A DNA stretch of 64,000 nt from Ectothiorhodospira sp. BSL-9 (lineage in GTDB: Bacteria > Pseudomonadota > Gammaproteobacteria > Ectothiorhodospirales > Ectothiorhodospiraceae). The stretch spans positions 3,358,001 through 3,422,000 of the forward strand of contig NZ_CP011994.1 in assembly GCF_001632845.1 (NCBI RefSeq), given 5' to 3'. Positions 47,017-56,095 of the stretch are shown one piece after another. Below the pieces are notes generated by a model that saw only the letters and a program-made list of their open reading frames with translations, was not told the origin of the DNA and made no database searches. Position numbers and translations under genes: made by a program. Positions within the stretch are counted from its first letter, which is position 1. The number at the start of each line of letters is the position of its first letter.

Positions 47017-48228
47017 TCAGCGGCTGTGGCTGATGACGTTGGTCTGCGTCAGATTGAGGGATTGCCCCCCGCTGGCATTGAGTGCTCCGGAGCGTTGGGT
47101 GGCCACATTGACGCCGTTGGCCACGGCGCTGCCCGCAGCATTGACCACATTCATTGCCCGCACATCAGCCTGGGCATTTCCCGCCAGCACCACCAGGTAG
47201 CTGGATTCCACCGTCAGATCCGAACTGTCCACCACGATGTACTCGGCCTGGGCGTCACGCAGCACGAAGGGTGCCCGGATTCGTTCATCCAGTGCCGTGT
47301 CCCAGGAGCGCTCGCTGACCTCACTGCTCTCCTGGATGTGAGCAGTCGAGCGGTCCACCATGTCCGTGATCTCCTCTTCGAAGCGCCCCTCGGCCTGGCA
47401 GGAGCCGTTCTGGACCGCACACCCTGCCCCCTCGAATTCCACCGTCATCTCGGGCAGCCTGAGGTTGACCCTCACCTCTCCATCAAAGGAGACAACCCCG
47501 GGCAGCGAGACACCTCCGCCTGACTCGAACGTGAACTCACCGGCATCAAAGTGCACACCGAGATCACCGGCACCCGACAGACCCCGTCCCGCCTGGATCT
47601 CCTGCCCCAGCACCGTCGACTTGGCGTTCACGCGACCACTGCTCTCGTTGCTGCGCGCGAACGAATGCGTCTCCACGTTGGCGATGTTTTCAGACGAAGC
47701 CAGTTCTGAAGACTCGAAACTGGAGCCGCTGTCCGACGTTACCCGGTCGATATTGGCCTCGATTCGCTCGTAGGATGGCACTGAGGCCACGCGGCGCTGT
47801 TCCTGGACGATGTCGTTGATCTGGGCCACGTTGAAGTGCGCACCGTCCATGATGTCGGAGGTGGTCTCGGCCCGCCCGTCAAAGACATTGATGCCGTTGG
47901 CAATGGTGCTCTCGGCTCCTGTGACCAGGTTCATCGCCCGGGCGTTGGCCTGAGCGCCCTCAAGTAACTCAACATGACCTGTTGAGTTCAGCGTCGCCGA
48001 GGAGTCGTTTCCGACGATGGCCCCTCCGCTGGCACTGAGGGGGTGACCAGAGGCAACCCCTGCCGTAATGTTATCCATCTCTTCCAGGTTCAGTTGGGAA
48101 GGTCCGGATTGGGAAGCCACAACCGGTGCGGTTGCTCCGACCAGCGCCAGCGTCACCGCCACCGGGAGCACCCGGGGTGCGTGGAGAAAAAAACGTTGCT
48201 TGCTCAAGCCCTCAGTTCTGCGCCTCAT
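47017..48228 (-). CDS. large exported repeat protein A of the Fap-like locus
   Basis: 403-residue exported protein, not recognised. Signal peptide to about residue 39 (VVA-S). Leader-like motif LNLEEMDNITAG at 46-57, directly after it. Two locus repeats: 91-115 (ARAMNLV to IANGINV) with NVAQINDIV at 133-141, and 350-375 (VRAMNVVNA to VANGVNV) with NLTQTNVIS at 392-400. The centre is Ser/Glu-rich with FDGEVRVNLRLPEMTVEFEG. First gene of the unit; GGGAGG 7 bases before the ATG. Confidence 0.72.
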   Translation of the reverse strand: MRRRTEGLSKQRFFLHAPRVLPVAVTLALVGATAPVVASQSGPSQLNLEEMDNITAGVASGHPLSASGGAIVGNDSSATLNSTGHVELLEGAQANARAMNLVTGAESTIANGINVFDGRAETTSDIMDGAHFNVAQINDIVQEQRRVASVPSYERIEANIDRVTSDSGSSFESSELASSENIANVETHSFARSNESSGRVNAKSTVLGQEIQAGRGLSGAGDLGVHFDAGEFTFESGGGVSLPGVVSFDGEVRVNLRLPEMTVEFEGAGCAVQNGSCQAEGRFEEEITDMVDRSTAHIQESSEVSERSWDTALDERIRAPFVLRDAQAEYIVVDSSDLTVESSYLVVLAGNAQADVRAMNVVNAAGSAVANGVNVATQRSGALNASGGQSLNLTQTNVISHSR

Positions 48229-48273
48229 AACCCACCCTCCCGTCGCCAGAATTCAACATAACGCGTCAAACGG

Positions 48274-48301
48274 AAGATAGCAGAGTATTGATATAACGCA
48301 A
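48274..48301 (-). promoter_or_regulatory. possible sigma-70 promoter of the Fap-like operon
   Basis: On the minus strand TTGCGT-N16-TATCTT lies 46-73 bases upstream of protein A. It is a moderate match to the -35/-10 consensus. No sigma-54 element was found there. Confidence 0.35.
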
Positions 48302-48796
48302 TGAAATGCGATCGCGCCTTTCGGCGCCTGGGTCATCGCGGTGAGTACAGCGCAGCTTTGCCCAAGGAGTGAGGGCTGGCCAGGTCAACCTTTTTCTCCA
48401 ATGGCGATACAACGCAGACCTCGGCCGGCACGATACCCTGCTCGAGCAGCTCCGATGCCGGTCGAGCATAGTAGGCGCTGAGCAAATCCAGGTTCGCATA
48501 TACGAACTCGGACCGATCCCTGGGAAAGGGGCGGGTGCTGATGCTCCCGAGGTGTGCCAGGTTGACTGCGCCACCGTGAAACGAACCACTGCGCCATTGG
48601 ATATCCGTTTGCCCTTCCGGAGGCACGGACTCCAGCACCAGCAAATGGGGATAGGCGCGTTTGGGGGGATGAGGATGCGCCCGGGGCGCGGGATAAGAAA
48701 TGATGTCCAGCAGCCGGTAGGGCTGACCTTCCTTGCGGAAGGCCCCATTGAAGGACACAAAAGACACATACAGACTTTGGCCGATCCAGGATCTTA

Positions 48797-49709
48797 GGTT
48801 CTGTCTGAAAAGTGATTTTGCTAAGTTTGTACCATGATGAATCTGTACAGGAGGACTCATGGCAGGGCGGTACGAGCTTTCCGATGCAGAGTGGGAGCTG
48901 GTCAAGGATATCGTATCGACACCACAGCGCATGGGGCGTCCCCGGCGTGATGATCGACAGATGCTCAATGGTATCTTCTGGATTCTGTGCACTGGCGCCA
49001 AGTGGCGTGATCTGCCGGAACGATTTGGTCCATGGAAGACTGTGTATGACCGATTCCGGACTTGGCGGGATGAGGGGACTTTCGAGCTGGTCCTGGAGCG
49101 CCTGCATTTACGGCTTCGCGAGGACGGCTTGATGGATCTGGAGACCTGGATGCTGGATTCGACATCGACCCGCGCTACTCGAGCCGCCTCTGGAGGCGGT
49201 AAAAAGGGGGGTCTGAAGAACCCGTAGACCATGCCCTGGGGCGCAGTCGAGGCGGCCTGACCACCAAGATCCACCTGGTGTGCGACGGCCGTGGGCACCC
49301 GCTGGCGTTCGAGTTGTCGCCGGGTCAGCATGCGGACTCCCGATGGTTCACGACGGTGATGGAACGTGTTCATTTGCCCGGACCTGTGGGTCGCCCAGTA
49401 AAACGCTGTGATCACATCGTGGCCGACAAGGGTTATGACAGTGACGCGCTCCGACGATACTGTGATCGCTACGGCATGAAACCAGTGATTGCCAGCCGGA
49501 AGATGCACAGGCGACCGCGTCGTGGCCGGAGTCGGGGCTTCGACAAGGCACGCTACCGGCAACGGAACATTGTGGAGCGCCTTTTTGGCTGGATGAAGGA
49601 AATGCGACGTATAGGCACTCGATACGACAAGCTTGCCAAGAGCTTTCGAGCCATGGTTTGTCTCGCATGTGTTGTTCGTTGCTTCCGATCATACTTTTCA
49701 GACAGAACC
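48797..49709 (+). mobile_element. IS5-family (IS427-like) insertion sequence
   Basis: 913-bp element bounded by 17-bp perfect inverted repeats GGTTCTGTCTGAAAAGT, with TA duplicated on both sides (48795-48796 and 49710-49711). TA duplication and a two-frame transposase are typical of the IS427 subgroup of IS5. Confidence 0.92.
48859..49227 (+). CDS. IS5-family transposase, frame A
   Basis: 122-residue N-terminal half with the DUF4096-type segment YELSDAEWELVKDIV, WRDLPERFGPW and the first catalytic Asp in WMLDSTSTR. A slippery heptamer G-GGG-GGT at 49206-49212 is in the right phase for a -1 frameshift; the shifted frame continues SEEPVDHALGRSRGGL into frame B. The frame-A stop is 13 bases downstream. 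Confidence 0.9.
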   Translation: MAGRYELSDAEWELVKDIVSTPQRMGRPRRDDRQMLNGIFWILCTGAKWRDLPERFGPWKTVYDRFRTWRDEGTFELVLERLHLRLREDGLMDLETWMLDSTSTRATRAASGGGKKGGLKNP

Positions 49710-49712
49710 TAG
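49278..49712 (+). CDS. IS5-family transposase, frame B
   Basis: C-terminal half, probably made only as a frameshift fusion from 49212. Second catalytic Asp in VADKGYDS and Glu in NIVERLFGWMKEMRR. The stop TAG at 49710-49712 uses the target TA plus the next base, so the ORF ends at the junction itself. Confidence 0.88.
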   Translation: MCDGRGHPLAFELSPGQHADSRWFTTVMERVHLPGPVGRPVKRCDHIVADKGYDSDALRRYCDRYGMKPVIASRKMHRRPRRGRSRGFDKARYRQRNIVERLFGWMKEMRRIGTRYDKLAKSFRAMVCLACVVRCFRSYFSDRT

Positions 49713-49902
49713 ATCTCCCACCAAACGGTAGTAGCGGGAGGAAGGCCAGAGCGTTCCTTCAGAATCGCTTTGCATGGTAGGTAACGCGACGTCTTGCCTG
49801 GCCATGACATCCCCCTCATCCTGGTCTGCACGGGGTGGAGGATAGCAATGGCCTCAGCGCGCGAAAAATACTCACACTCCGCGTGAGGTTCACCCGACAA
49901 GC

Positions 49903-50361
49903 TCAGGGGTGTGGCTGCTGACCGCCCAGAAGCCACCCCATGCTTTCGAATCCCACCACCGTAGCCACCAGGGTAATCAACGACCAGACTGCGAGACTCA
50001 GGGTCATCCAGACCACAGTCAAACGTCGGTCCGCGTGCATGGCCAGCGCCATGACCGCGGCCAGGTGGATCCCGGTGAGCACGGGGCCCGCAAACGCGAC
50101 CCCCGGCAGACCATAGCGGTCCCACACACGCTGCGCCCTGGGGCTCCAGCGCCTTTGAATGGGTCCCCGACGCCCCTCCCACCAGCGGAACAGGGCGATG
50201 ATGCCGAACACTGGCAGGGCGTTGCCAACGAAACTCACGATCGTCACCGGCACCGGAGACAACCCAAAACCGACGGCCACCGGGATCACGACCATGATTT
50301 CAAGCCAGGGCGTGGCTGCAGCAAGAAAAACCAGGGAATATTGCCAAAGAAGATCGGGCAT
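49903..50361 (-). CDS. small multidrug export family membrane protein
   Basis: 152-residue integral membrane protein with about four membrane segments. PWLEIMVVIPVAVGFGLSP, GNALPVFGIIALF and GLPGVAFAGPVLTGIHLAAVMALAM match the Sm_multidrug_ex family, whose transport role is not proven. ATG 50361 begins MPDLLWQYS; the extension to 50493 lacks support. It is divergent from the acyl-ligase fusion. Confidence 0.8.
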   Translation of the reverse strand: MPDLLWQYSLVFLAAATPWLEIMVVIPVAVGFGLSPVPVTIVSFVGNALPVFGIIALFRWWEGRRGPIQRRWSPRAQRVWDRYGLPGVAFAGPVLTGIHLAAVMALAMHADRRLTVVWMTLSLAVWSLITLVATVVGFESMGWLLGGQQPHP

Positions 50362-50549
50362 GGGGTGATCAGGAATGCACGGGGGAACGGATAAGGGGCA
50401 CGCAGTGTAGACGAAACAGGACGTCCCCGCGATCTCAATGGCCTGGCCTCTTTGCCCGTTCTGCATTGCAACACCTGGAGGTCGGGTCCACACTCCATAT
50501 AGCCGGACAAACGGTGCCCCTTTCCGTCTGAAAACGGAGGCCAGCGATC

Positions 50550-53198
50550 ATGACAGCATCCGATATCAACGCGTTGCTCGGGTCCCGCGAATTACCAGGA
50601 GCCCGGGAAGCGCTGTTGGAGATGACTCGCGATGGATCCCGCAGCTGGCGGCGTGAAGAGTTGCTGGACATGGCTGGCAGGCTGTCGGCAGGTCTGACCG
50701 CCGCCGGCCTGAAGACCGGTGACCGGGTGGCCCTGATGGCACCCAATAGCGCCCATTGGGTAGCGGTGGCATTGGGTGTGATGCGGGCGGGGGGCGTACT
50801 CGTCCCCCTGGACACTCAGATGCCGGGCGAGGACCTGGCCCATGCCCTCAACGACTGCCGGCCAGGCACGGTCCTGACTACTGACAAGCTGCTTTCCCGT
50901 TTGCCAAAACACATTGAGGCCGACGTGTGGCTGCTGGACAATGACACCGCCGATGAGCGTTCCTGGCGGAACCTCGTGGCCGACAGTTCCGGGCCGGCCC
51001 GGGCAAGCAGCAAGGACATGGCGGCCATCTTTTACACCTCCGGCACCACCGGGCCACCCAAGGGGGTACCCCTTTCCCATTACAACCTGGCCACCAACGT
51101 CCAGGCCCTGTGCGACCAGTCCCTGGCCGACGATCGGGATCGGGTACTGGTCCCCCTACCCTTTCATCATGTCTATCCCTTTACTGTGGGGATTCTCACC
51201 CCCCTCACCCTGGGGGCACCGCTGATCGTTCCGTATTCACTGGTAGGGCCGCAAATCGTCCGTGCCCTGCGCGACGGTGAAGCCACGGTGATGCTGGGTG
51301 TGCCCAGGCTCTACGAGGCCATCTGGACTGCTCTGGAACAACGGGTGACCGGGCGCGGGCGCACGGCTGCCCGACTCTTTCACGGCATGCTGCAGGTTTC
51401 CATGATGGCCCGCCGAGGGCCGGGATGGCGTCTGGGGCGGCGCCTGTTTGCGGGCCTGCATCGACGCATGGCACCGCGGCTGCGCCTGGTGGTTGCTGGC
51501 GGAGCGGCGCTGGATCCGGGGCTCGGGCGCCGCCTGCAGGGGCTGGGCTGGGAGGTGGCCACAGGTTACGGGCTGAGCGAGACGGCGCCGATCCTCACCT
51601 ACAACCCGCCGGATAGGGTTCGCCTGGAGAGCGCCGGGCTGCCACTGCCCGGGGTCGAACTGGCCATCGATGGCCAGGAGAATACCGGCGAGGTGATGGC
51701 CCGTGGGCCGAATGTGTTTGCCGGTTATCTCAACCTGCCCGAGAAGAGTCGGGAAGTGCTGGATGATGATGGATGGTTCCGCACCGGTGACACCGGCTGG
51801 ATCGACGAAGACGGTTTTCTCCATCTGGGAGGCCGCACCTCGGCCATGATCCTGCTTTCCGGAGGCGAGAACGTGGATCCTGAAAAGGTGGAAAAACAGC
51901 TGGAGAAAGCCTCAGGGATCCGTGAAGCAGGGGTGCTGGCCCATGACGACCGCCTGGCAGCGGTGGTGGTGCCCGAGCCGCAACTCTTGCGCGAAGTCGA
52001 GGGGGATGAACTCAGCAAGCGCCTCAAGAGCGCCATGGAGAAGGCCACGCAGGATCTACCCACTCACCACCGCCCTGGCACATTGAAGGTGAGCCTTGAC
52101 CCCTTGCCCCGCACACGGCTGGGCAAGCTGCGTCGCCACAAGCTGGAAGAACGCTTCGAGGCCCTGGGTGAGGGTGCTGCCAGCAAGGGGGAGGCCAAAC
52201 CGATGGATCCGGAGGCCATGGCCCCGGAGGACCAGCAGTTGCTGTCGGATCCCACCGTGGAGCAGACCTGGCAGTATCTGGCCGAGCGCTTCCATGACCG
52301 GCGGCTCACGCCGGACAGCGGCCTGTACCAGGACCTGGGGCTGGACTCCCTGGCCTGGGTGGATTTAACCCTCACGCTGCGCGACCGCATCGGCGTGGAA
52401 ACGGAGGATGAAGCCATCTCACGGGTGCAGAGCGTGCGGGACCTGCTGCGCGAGGTGGCTGCGGCTGGCGAAGCCAAGGAGGGTGGTGACGAGCGGGATC
52501 TGCAGACCGCCCTGAAAGACCCCGAGCGACACCTGGACGACGCGGCGCGGCGCTGGCTGGCACCGCGAGGATCCGTACGCCAGTTCATCGGCCTGGTGCT
52601 GCTGGGCATCACCCGGCTGGGGGTCCGGCTCCTGTATCGTCTGGAGGTGCAGGGGCACATCCCCCGCGAAGGCGGCCCTTACGTACTGGCCCCGCGACAC
52701 CTGAGTGCCCTTGATCCGCTGGTGCTGACCCGGGTTCTCACCTGGCGGCAGTTGCGCACCCTGTACTGGGCGGGATGGACCGGGCTGATGTTCTCCAGTC
52801 GCCTCGCCCGGGCCTTTAGTCGTATCGTCGGGATCCTGCCCATCGACCCGGGGAGATCCCCGCGGCGCAGCCTGGCATTGGCGGTCACCTGTCTTGAGCG
52901 CGGACACAGCCTGGTGTGGTTTCCGGAAGGACGCCGTTCCCCGGATGGCCAGTTGCAACCCTTCCGGCCCGGTATCGGCAGTCTGCTGCTGGCCAGGCCG
53001 TCACCCGTAATTCCCGTGCACATCGCGGGTACCGGGAAGGCCCTGCCGCCGGGGCGGCGCTGGCCCCGGCCAGGACGGGTGCGCATCATCATGGGTGAGC
53101 CGCTGGATCCGGGCACCCTGGGCAGCGATCCCCGGGAGATTGCCCAGCGCCTTCAGGATGCGGTGGCGGCTCTGGGGGAAGCCGACAACACGACTTGA
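50550..53198 (+). CDS. acyl-CoA ligase / ACP / PlsC acyltransferase fusion
   Basis: 882-residue three-domain protein. Residues 1-540: AMP-forming ligase with IFYTSGTTGPPKGVP, GYGLSETAPILTYN and WFRTGDTGWIDEDGF. About 570-650: acyl carrier domain with phosphopantetheine Ser in GLDSLAWVDL. About 690-882: glycerophosphate acyltransferase domain with HLSALD (HX4D) and FPEGRRSPDGQLQPFRPG. It could activate a fatty acid, load it on its own carrier and transfer it to a lysolipid, as Aas does. GGAGG is 9 bases before the ATG. A roughly 25-residue basic, hydrophobic stretch precedes PlsC. Confidence 0.88.
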   Translation: MTASDINALLGSRELPGAREALLEMTRDGSRSWRREELLDMAGRLSAGLTAAGLKTGDRVALMAPNSAHWVAVALGVMRAGGVLVPLDTQMPGEDLAHALNDCRPGTVLTTDKLLSRLPKHIEADVWLLDNDTADERSWRNLVADSSGPARASSKDMAAIFYTSGTTGPPKGVPLSHYNLATNVQALCDQSLADDRDRVLVPLPFHHVYPFTVGILTPLTLGAPLIVPYSLVGPQIVRALRDGEATVMLGVPRLYEAIWTALEQRVTGRGRTAARLFHGMLQVSMMARRGPGWRLGRRLFAGLHRRMAPRLRLVVAGGAALDPGLGRRLQGLGWEVATGYGLSETAPILTYNPPDRVRLESAGLPLPGVELAIDGQENTGEVMARGPNVFAGYLNLPEKSREVLDDDGWFRTGDTGWIDEDGFLHLGGRTSAMILLSGGENVDPEKVEKQLEKASGIREAGVLAHDDRLAAVVVPEPQLLREVEGDELSKRLKSAMEKATQDLPTHHRPGTLKVSLDPLPRTRLGKLRRHKLEERFEALGEGAASKGEAKPMDPEAMAPEDQQLLSDPTVEQTWQYLAERFHDRRLTPDSGLYQDLGLDSLAWVDLTLTLRDRIGVETEDEAISRVQSVRDLLREVAAAGEAKEGGDERDLQTALKDPERHLDDAARRWLAPRGSVRQFIGLVLLGITRLGVRLLYRLEVQGHIPREGGPYVLAPRHLSALDPLVLTRVLTWRQLRTLYWAGWTGLMFSSRLARAFSRIVGILPIDPGRSPRRSLALAVTCLERGHSLVWFPEGRRSPDGQLQPFRPGIGSLLLARPSPVIPVHIAGTGKALPPGRRWPRPGRVRIIMGEPLDPGTLGSDPREIAQRLQDAVAALGEADNTT

Positions 53199-53253
53199 GC
53201 TGGCACGTGGCCTCCCGCAGCGTCCACGTTGTGGGCGCCTTGTGTTCACTGCC

Positions 53254-55158
53254 TCAGGCGATCAATTGCCGCTCGCGCAGCAGTTTGATGACCGCATCGG
53301 CGGCTTCTTCGGTGCTCATCTCCGCTGCCTTGAGATGCAGTTCCGGGCTTTCCGGAGTCTCGTAGGCAGAGTCGATGCCGGTAAAGTTCTTCAGCTCACC
53401 ACGGCGGGCCTTCTTGTAGAGCCCCTTCGGGTCGCGCTCCTCGGCCACATCCAGGGGCGTATCCACGAAGATCTCGATGAACTCACCCTCCTCCATCAGA
53501 TCCCGCGCCATCCGCCGCTCACTGCGAAACGGCGAGATGAACGCCGTCAGCACGATCAGGCCAGCATCCGCCATCAATTTGGCCACCTCCGCCACCCGGC
53601 GGATGTTCTCCACCCGATCGGCATCGGTAAAGCCCAGGTCCCGGTTGAGACCATGGCGCACGTTATCGCCATCCAGCAGATAGGTGTGCTGGCCGGCGGC
53701 ATGCAGCTTCTTCTCCACCCGATTGGCAATGGTGGATTTGCCGGCACCGGACAGGCCCGTGAACCATAGCACGGCCGGCTTCTGCCCCTTGGAGGCCGCC
53801 CGTGCCTGCTTGTCGATATCCACATGCTGCATGTGAATGTTCTGGCTGCGACGCAGGGCAAAATGCAGCATGCCGGCACCCACGGTATTGTTGCTCATCC
53901 GGTCGATCAGGATATAGCCACCGGTGTCGGCGTTCTCCTTGTAGGGGTCAAAGGCCACCGGCCTGCTCAGGCTCAGGGTACACACCCCAATACCGTTCAG
54001 ATCGAGCTGCTTGGCCGCAGTGTGCTCCAGGGTATTGACGTTCACCTGATACTTCACCTGGCTCACCGTCGCCGACACCGTCTGCGTACCCAGCTTCAGC
54101 AGATAGGGTCGCCCCGGCAGCAAGGGCTGATCGTGCATCCACACCAATGTGGTCTCGAACTGATCGGCGGTCTCGGCGGGGGCATCCACGCCGGAAATCA
54201 CATCACCTCGGGAAATGTCGATCTCATCCTCCAGCAGCAAGGTCACCGATTGCCCGGCAATGGCCTGTGCCAGGTCTCCATCGTAGGTGTAGATCTGCTT
54301 GATGCGGCTGGTCTTGCCCGAGGGCTGCACGCGGATGGCATCTCCTGGCTTGACAGCGCCGCTGGAAATCATGCCGGTGAAACCGCGAAAATCCAGGTGC
54401 GGTCGGTTCACCCACTGCACCGGCATGCGGAAGGGTGTGCGCTGCAGGCGCTCTTCGTCCACCTCCACGGTTTCCAGATACGCCATCAGGGTCGGGCCGT
54501 GATACCAGGGCATGTGGTGGCCGTGCTCGATGACGTTATCGCCCTTGAGCGCCGACAGGGGGATGAAGGTCATCTCCTCCAGGCCCAGCTGCCTGGCGAA
54601 TGCCCGGTACTCATCCACTATCTCGTCAAAGCGCCCCTTGGAATAATCCACCAGGTCCATCTTGTTGATGGCCACCACCAGGTGCCGAATGCCAATCAGC
54701 GACATCAGGAAGCTGTGGCGGCGGGTCTGGGTGAGGATGCCATGGCGGGCATCCACCATCAGGATGGCGGCATCGGCAGTGGAAGCCCCGGTCACCATGT
54801 TGCGGGTGTACTGCTCGTGCCCCGGGGTGTCGGCCACGATGAACTTGCGCTTGCCGGTGGAGAAGAAGCGGTAGGCCACGTCGATGGTGATGCCCTGCTC
54901 CCGCTCGGCGGCCAGGCCATCCACCAGCAGGGCAAAGTCCATCTCGTCCCCCTGAGTGCCATACTTCTTCGAGTCCGCCTCGATGGCGGCCAGTTGATCT
55001 TCGAACAGCAGTTTGGATTCGAACAGCAGCCGCCCGATCAGGGTGCTCTTGCCGTCGTCCACGCTGCCGCAGGTGATGAAGCGCAGCAGGCCCTTGTGCT
55101 CGTGGGCCTTCAGGTAGCCCTCGATATCCCCGGCGATCATGTCGGATGCGTGTGCCAT
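53254..55158 (-). CDS. cysNC: bifunctional sulfate adenylyltransferase GTPase / APS kinase CysNC
   Basis: 634-residue fusion making APS and then PAPS. N-terminal GTPase: [15 protein letters not shown] (P-loop near residue 31), [12 protein letters not shown] and NKMD; then EF-Tu-like domains. C-terminal APS kinase from about 450: [30 protein letters not shown] and [10 protein letters not shown]. The ATG overlaps the cysD stop by one base (TGATG). Confidence 0.96.
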   Translation of the reverse strand: MAHASDMIAGDIEGYLKAHEHKGLLRFITCGSVDDGKSTLIGRLLFESKLLFEDQLAAIEADSKKYGTQGDEMDFALLVDGLAAEREQGITIDVAYRFFSTGKRKFIVADTPGHEQYTRNMVTGASTADAAILMVDARHGILTQTRRHSFLMSLIGIRHLVVAINKMDLVDYSKGRFDEIVDEYRAFARQLGLEEMTFIPLSALKGDNVIEHGHHMPWYHGPTLMAYLETVEVDEERLQRTPFRMPVQWVNRPHLDFRGFTGMISSGAVKPGDAIRVQPSGKTSRIKQIYTYDGDLAQAIAGQSVTLLLEDEIDISRGDVISGVDAPAETADQFETTLVWMHDQPLLPGRPYLLKLGTQTVSATVSQVKYQVNVNTLEHTAAKQLDLNGIGVCTLSLSRPVAFDPYKENADTGGYILIDRMSNNTVGAGMLHFALRRSQNIHMQHVDIDKQARAASKGQKPAVLWFTGLSGAGKSTIANRVEKKLHAAGQHTYLLDGDNVRHGLNRDLGFTDADRVENIRRVAEVAKLMADAGLIVLTAFISPFRSERRMARDLMEEGEFIEIFVDTPLDVAEERDPKGLYKKARRGELKNFTGIDSAYETPESPELHLKAAEMSTEEAADAVIKLLRERQLIA

Positions 55159-56060
55159 CAGAAGTACCCTTCCTGCTTTTTCTTTTCCATGGAGGCGGCG
55201 CTGTCATGGTCGATGACGCGGCCCTGGCGTTCGGAGGTCCTGGTGAGGAGCATTTCCTGGATGATCGCCGGCAAGGTATCGGCCTCGGATTCAATGGCAC
55301 CCGTGAGCGGGTAGCAGCCCAGTGTCCGGAACCGTACCTTGCGCATCATCGGCACTTCACCGGGTTTGAGCGGCATGCGGTCATCATCCACCATGATCAG
55401 GGCCCCGTCGCGCTCCACCACCGGGCGCTCGGCAGAGTAGTAAAGCGGCACGATGGGGATGCTCTGCAGGTAGATGTACTGCCAGATATCCAGCTCGGTC
55501 CAGTTGGAGAGCGGGAACACCCGGATCGACTCCCCCTTGTGCTTGCGGGTGTTGTAGAGCCGCCATAGCTCCGGGCGCTGGTTCTTCGGGTCCCAGCGGT
55601 GCTGGGCGGTGCGGAACGAGAACACCCGCTCCTTGGCGCGGGACTTCTCCTCATCCCGGCGCGCCCCGCCAAAGGCGGCATCAAAGCCATACTGGTTCAG
55701 CGCCTGCTTGAGGCCTTCGGTCTTCATCACATCGGTGTGGATGGCCGAGCCATGGGTGAAGGGGTTGATGTCCTTCTCCACCCCTTCCGGATTGATATGC
55801 ACCAGCAGGTCCATGCCCATCTCCCGGGCCATGTTGTCCCGAAACTCGTACATGGCGCGAAACTTCCAGCGGGTGTCCACATGCAGCAACGGGAACGGGG
55901 GCGGCGCCGGGGCAAAGGCCTTGCGCGCCAGGTGCAGCATCACCGCACTGTCCTTGCCCACCGAATAGAGCATCACGGGGTTCTCGGTCTCGGCGACCAC
56001 CTCGCGCATGATATGGATGCTCTCGGCTTCCAGCTTTTGTAAATGGGTGAGTGATGTCAT
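55158..56060 (-). CDS. cysD: sulfate adenylyltransferase subunit 2
   Basis: 300-residue ATP-sulfurylase catalytic subunit. PP-loop [17 protein letters not shown] near residue 28; [15 protein letters not shown] and [14 protein letters not shown]-like region later; C-terminal Arg-rich [20 protein letters not shown] 56060 ([11 protein letters not shown]) matches homologues. With CysN it forms APS from sulfate and ATP. Confidence 0.95.
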   Translation of the reverse strand: MTSLTHLQKLEAESIHIMREVVAETENPVMLYSVGKDSAVMLHLARKAFAPAPPPFPLLHVDTRWKFRAMYEFRDNMAREMGMDLLVHINPEGVEKDINPFTHGSAIHTDVMKTEGLKQALNQYGFDAAFGGARRDEEKSRAKERVFSFRTAQHRWDPKNQRPELWRLYNTRKHKGESIRVFPLSNWTELDIWQYIYLQSIPIVPLYYSAERPVVERDGALIMVDDDRMPLKPGEVPMMRKVRFRTLGCYPLTGAIESEADTLPAIIQEMLLTRTSERQGRVIDHDSAASMEKKKQEGYF

Positions 56061-56095
56061 GGCATTGGCCTGTCTGGAAAAGTCGAACCGACCCG

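Larger units (their letters stand above)
48333..49805 (-). pseudogene. gene of unknown function split by an IS element
   Basis: Removing the IS (48797-49709) and one TA copy restores a continuous 185-codon frame: ATG 49805 (MARQDVALPT, GAGGGGG upstream), through SSRYYRLVGDLRSWIGQSLY across the junction, to the stop at 48333. The protein is not recognised; it has no signal peptide, and includes ASELLEQGIVPAEVCVV near the end. It lies 104 bases upstream of the Fap-like cargo gene A on the same strand and may once have been co-transcribed with or regulated that locus. Confidence 0.75.

Noticed and set aside
48333-49562. 409-codon minus-strand open frame spanning the IS element
   Set aside because: Its first two thirds are antisense to the IS transposase; only the last part is the 3' piece of the split gene.
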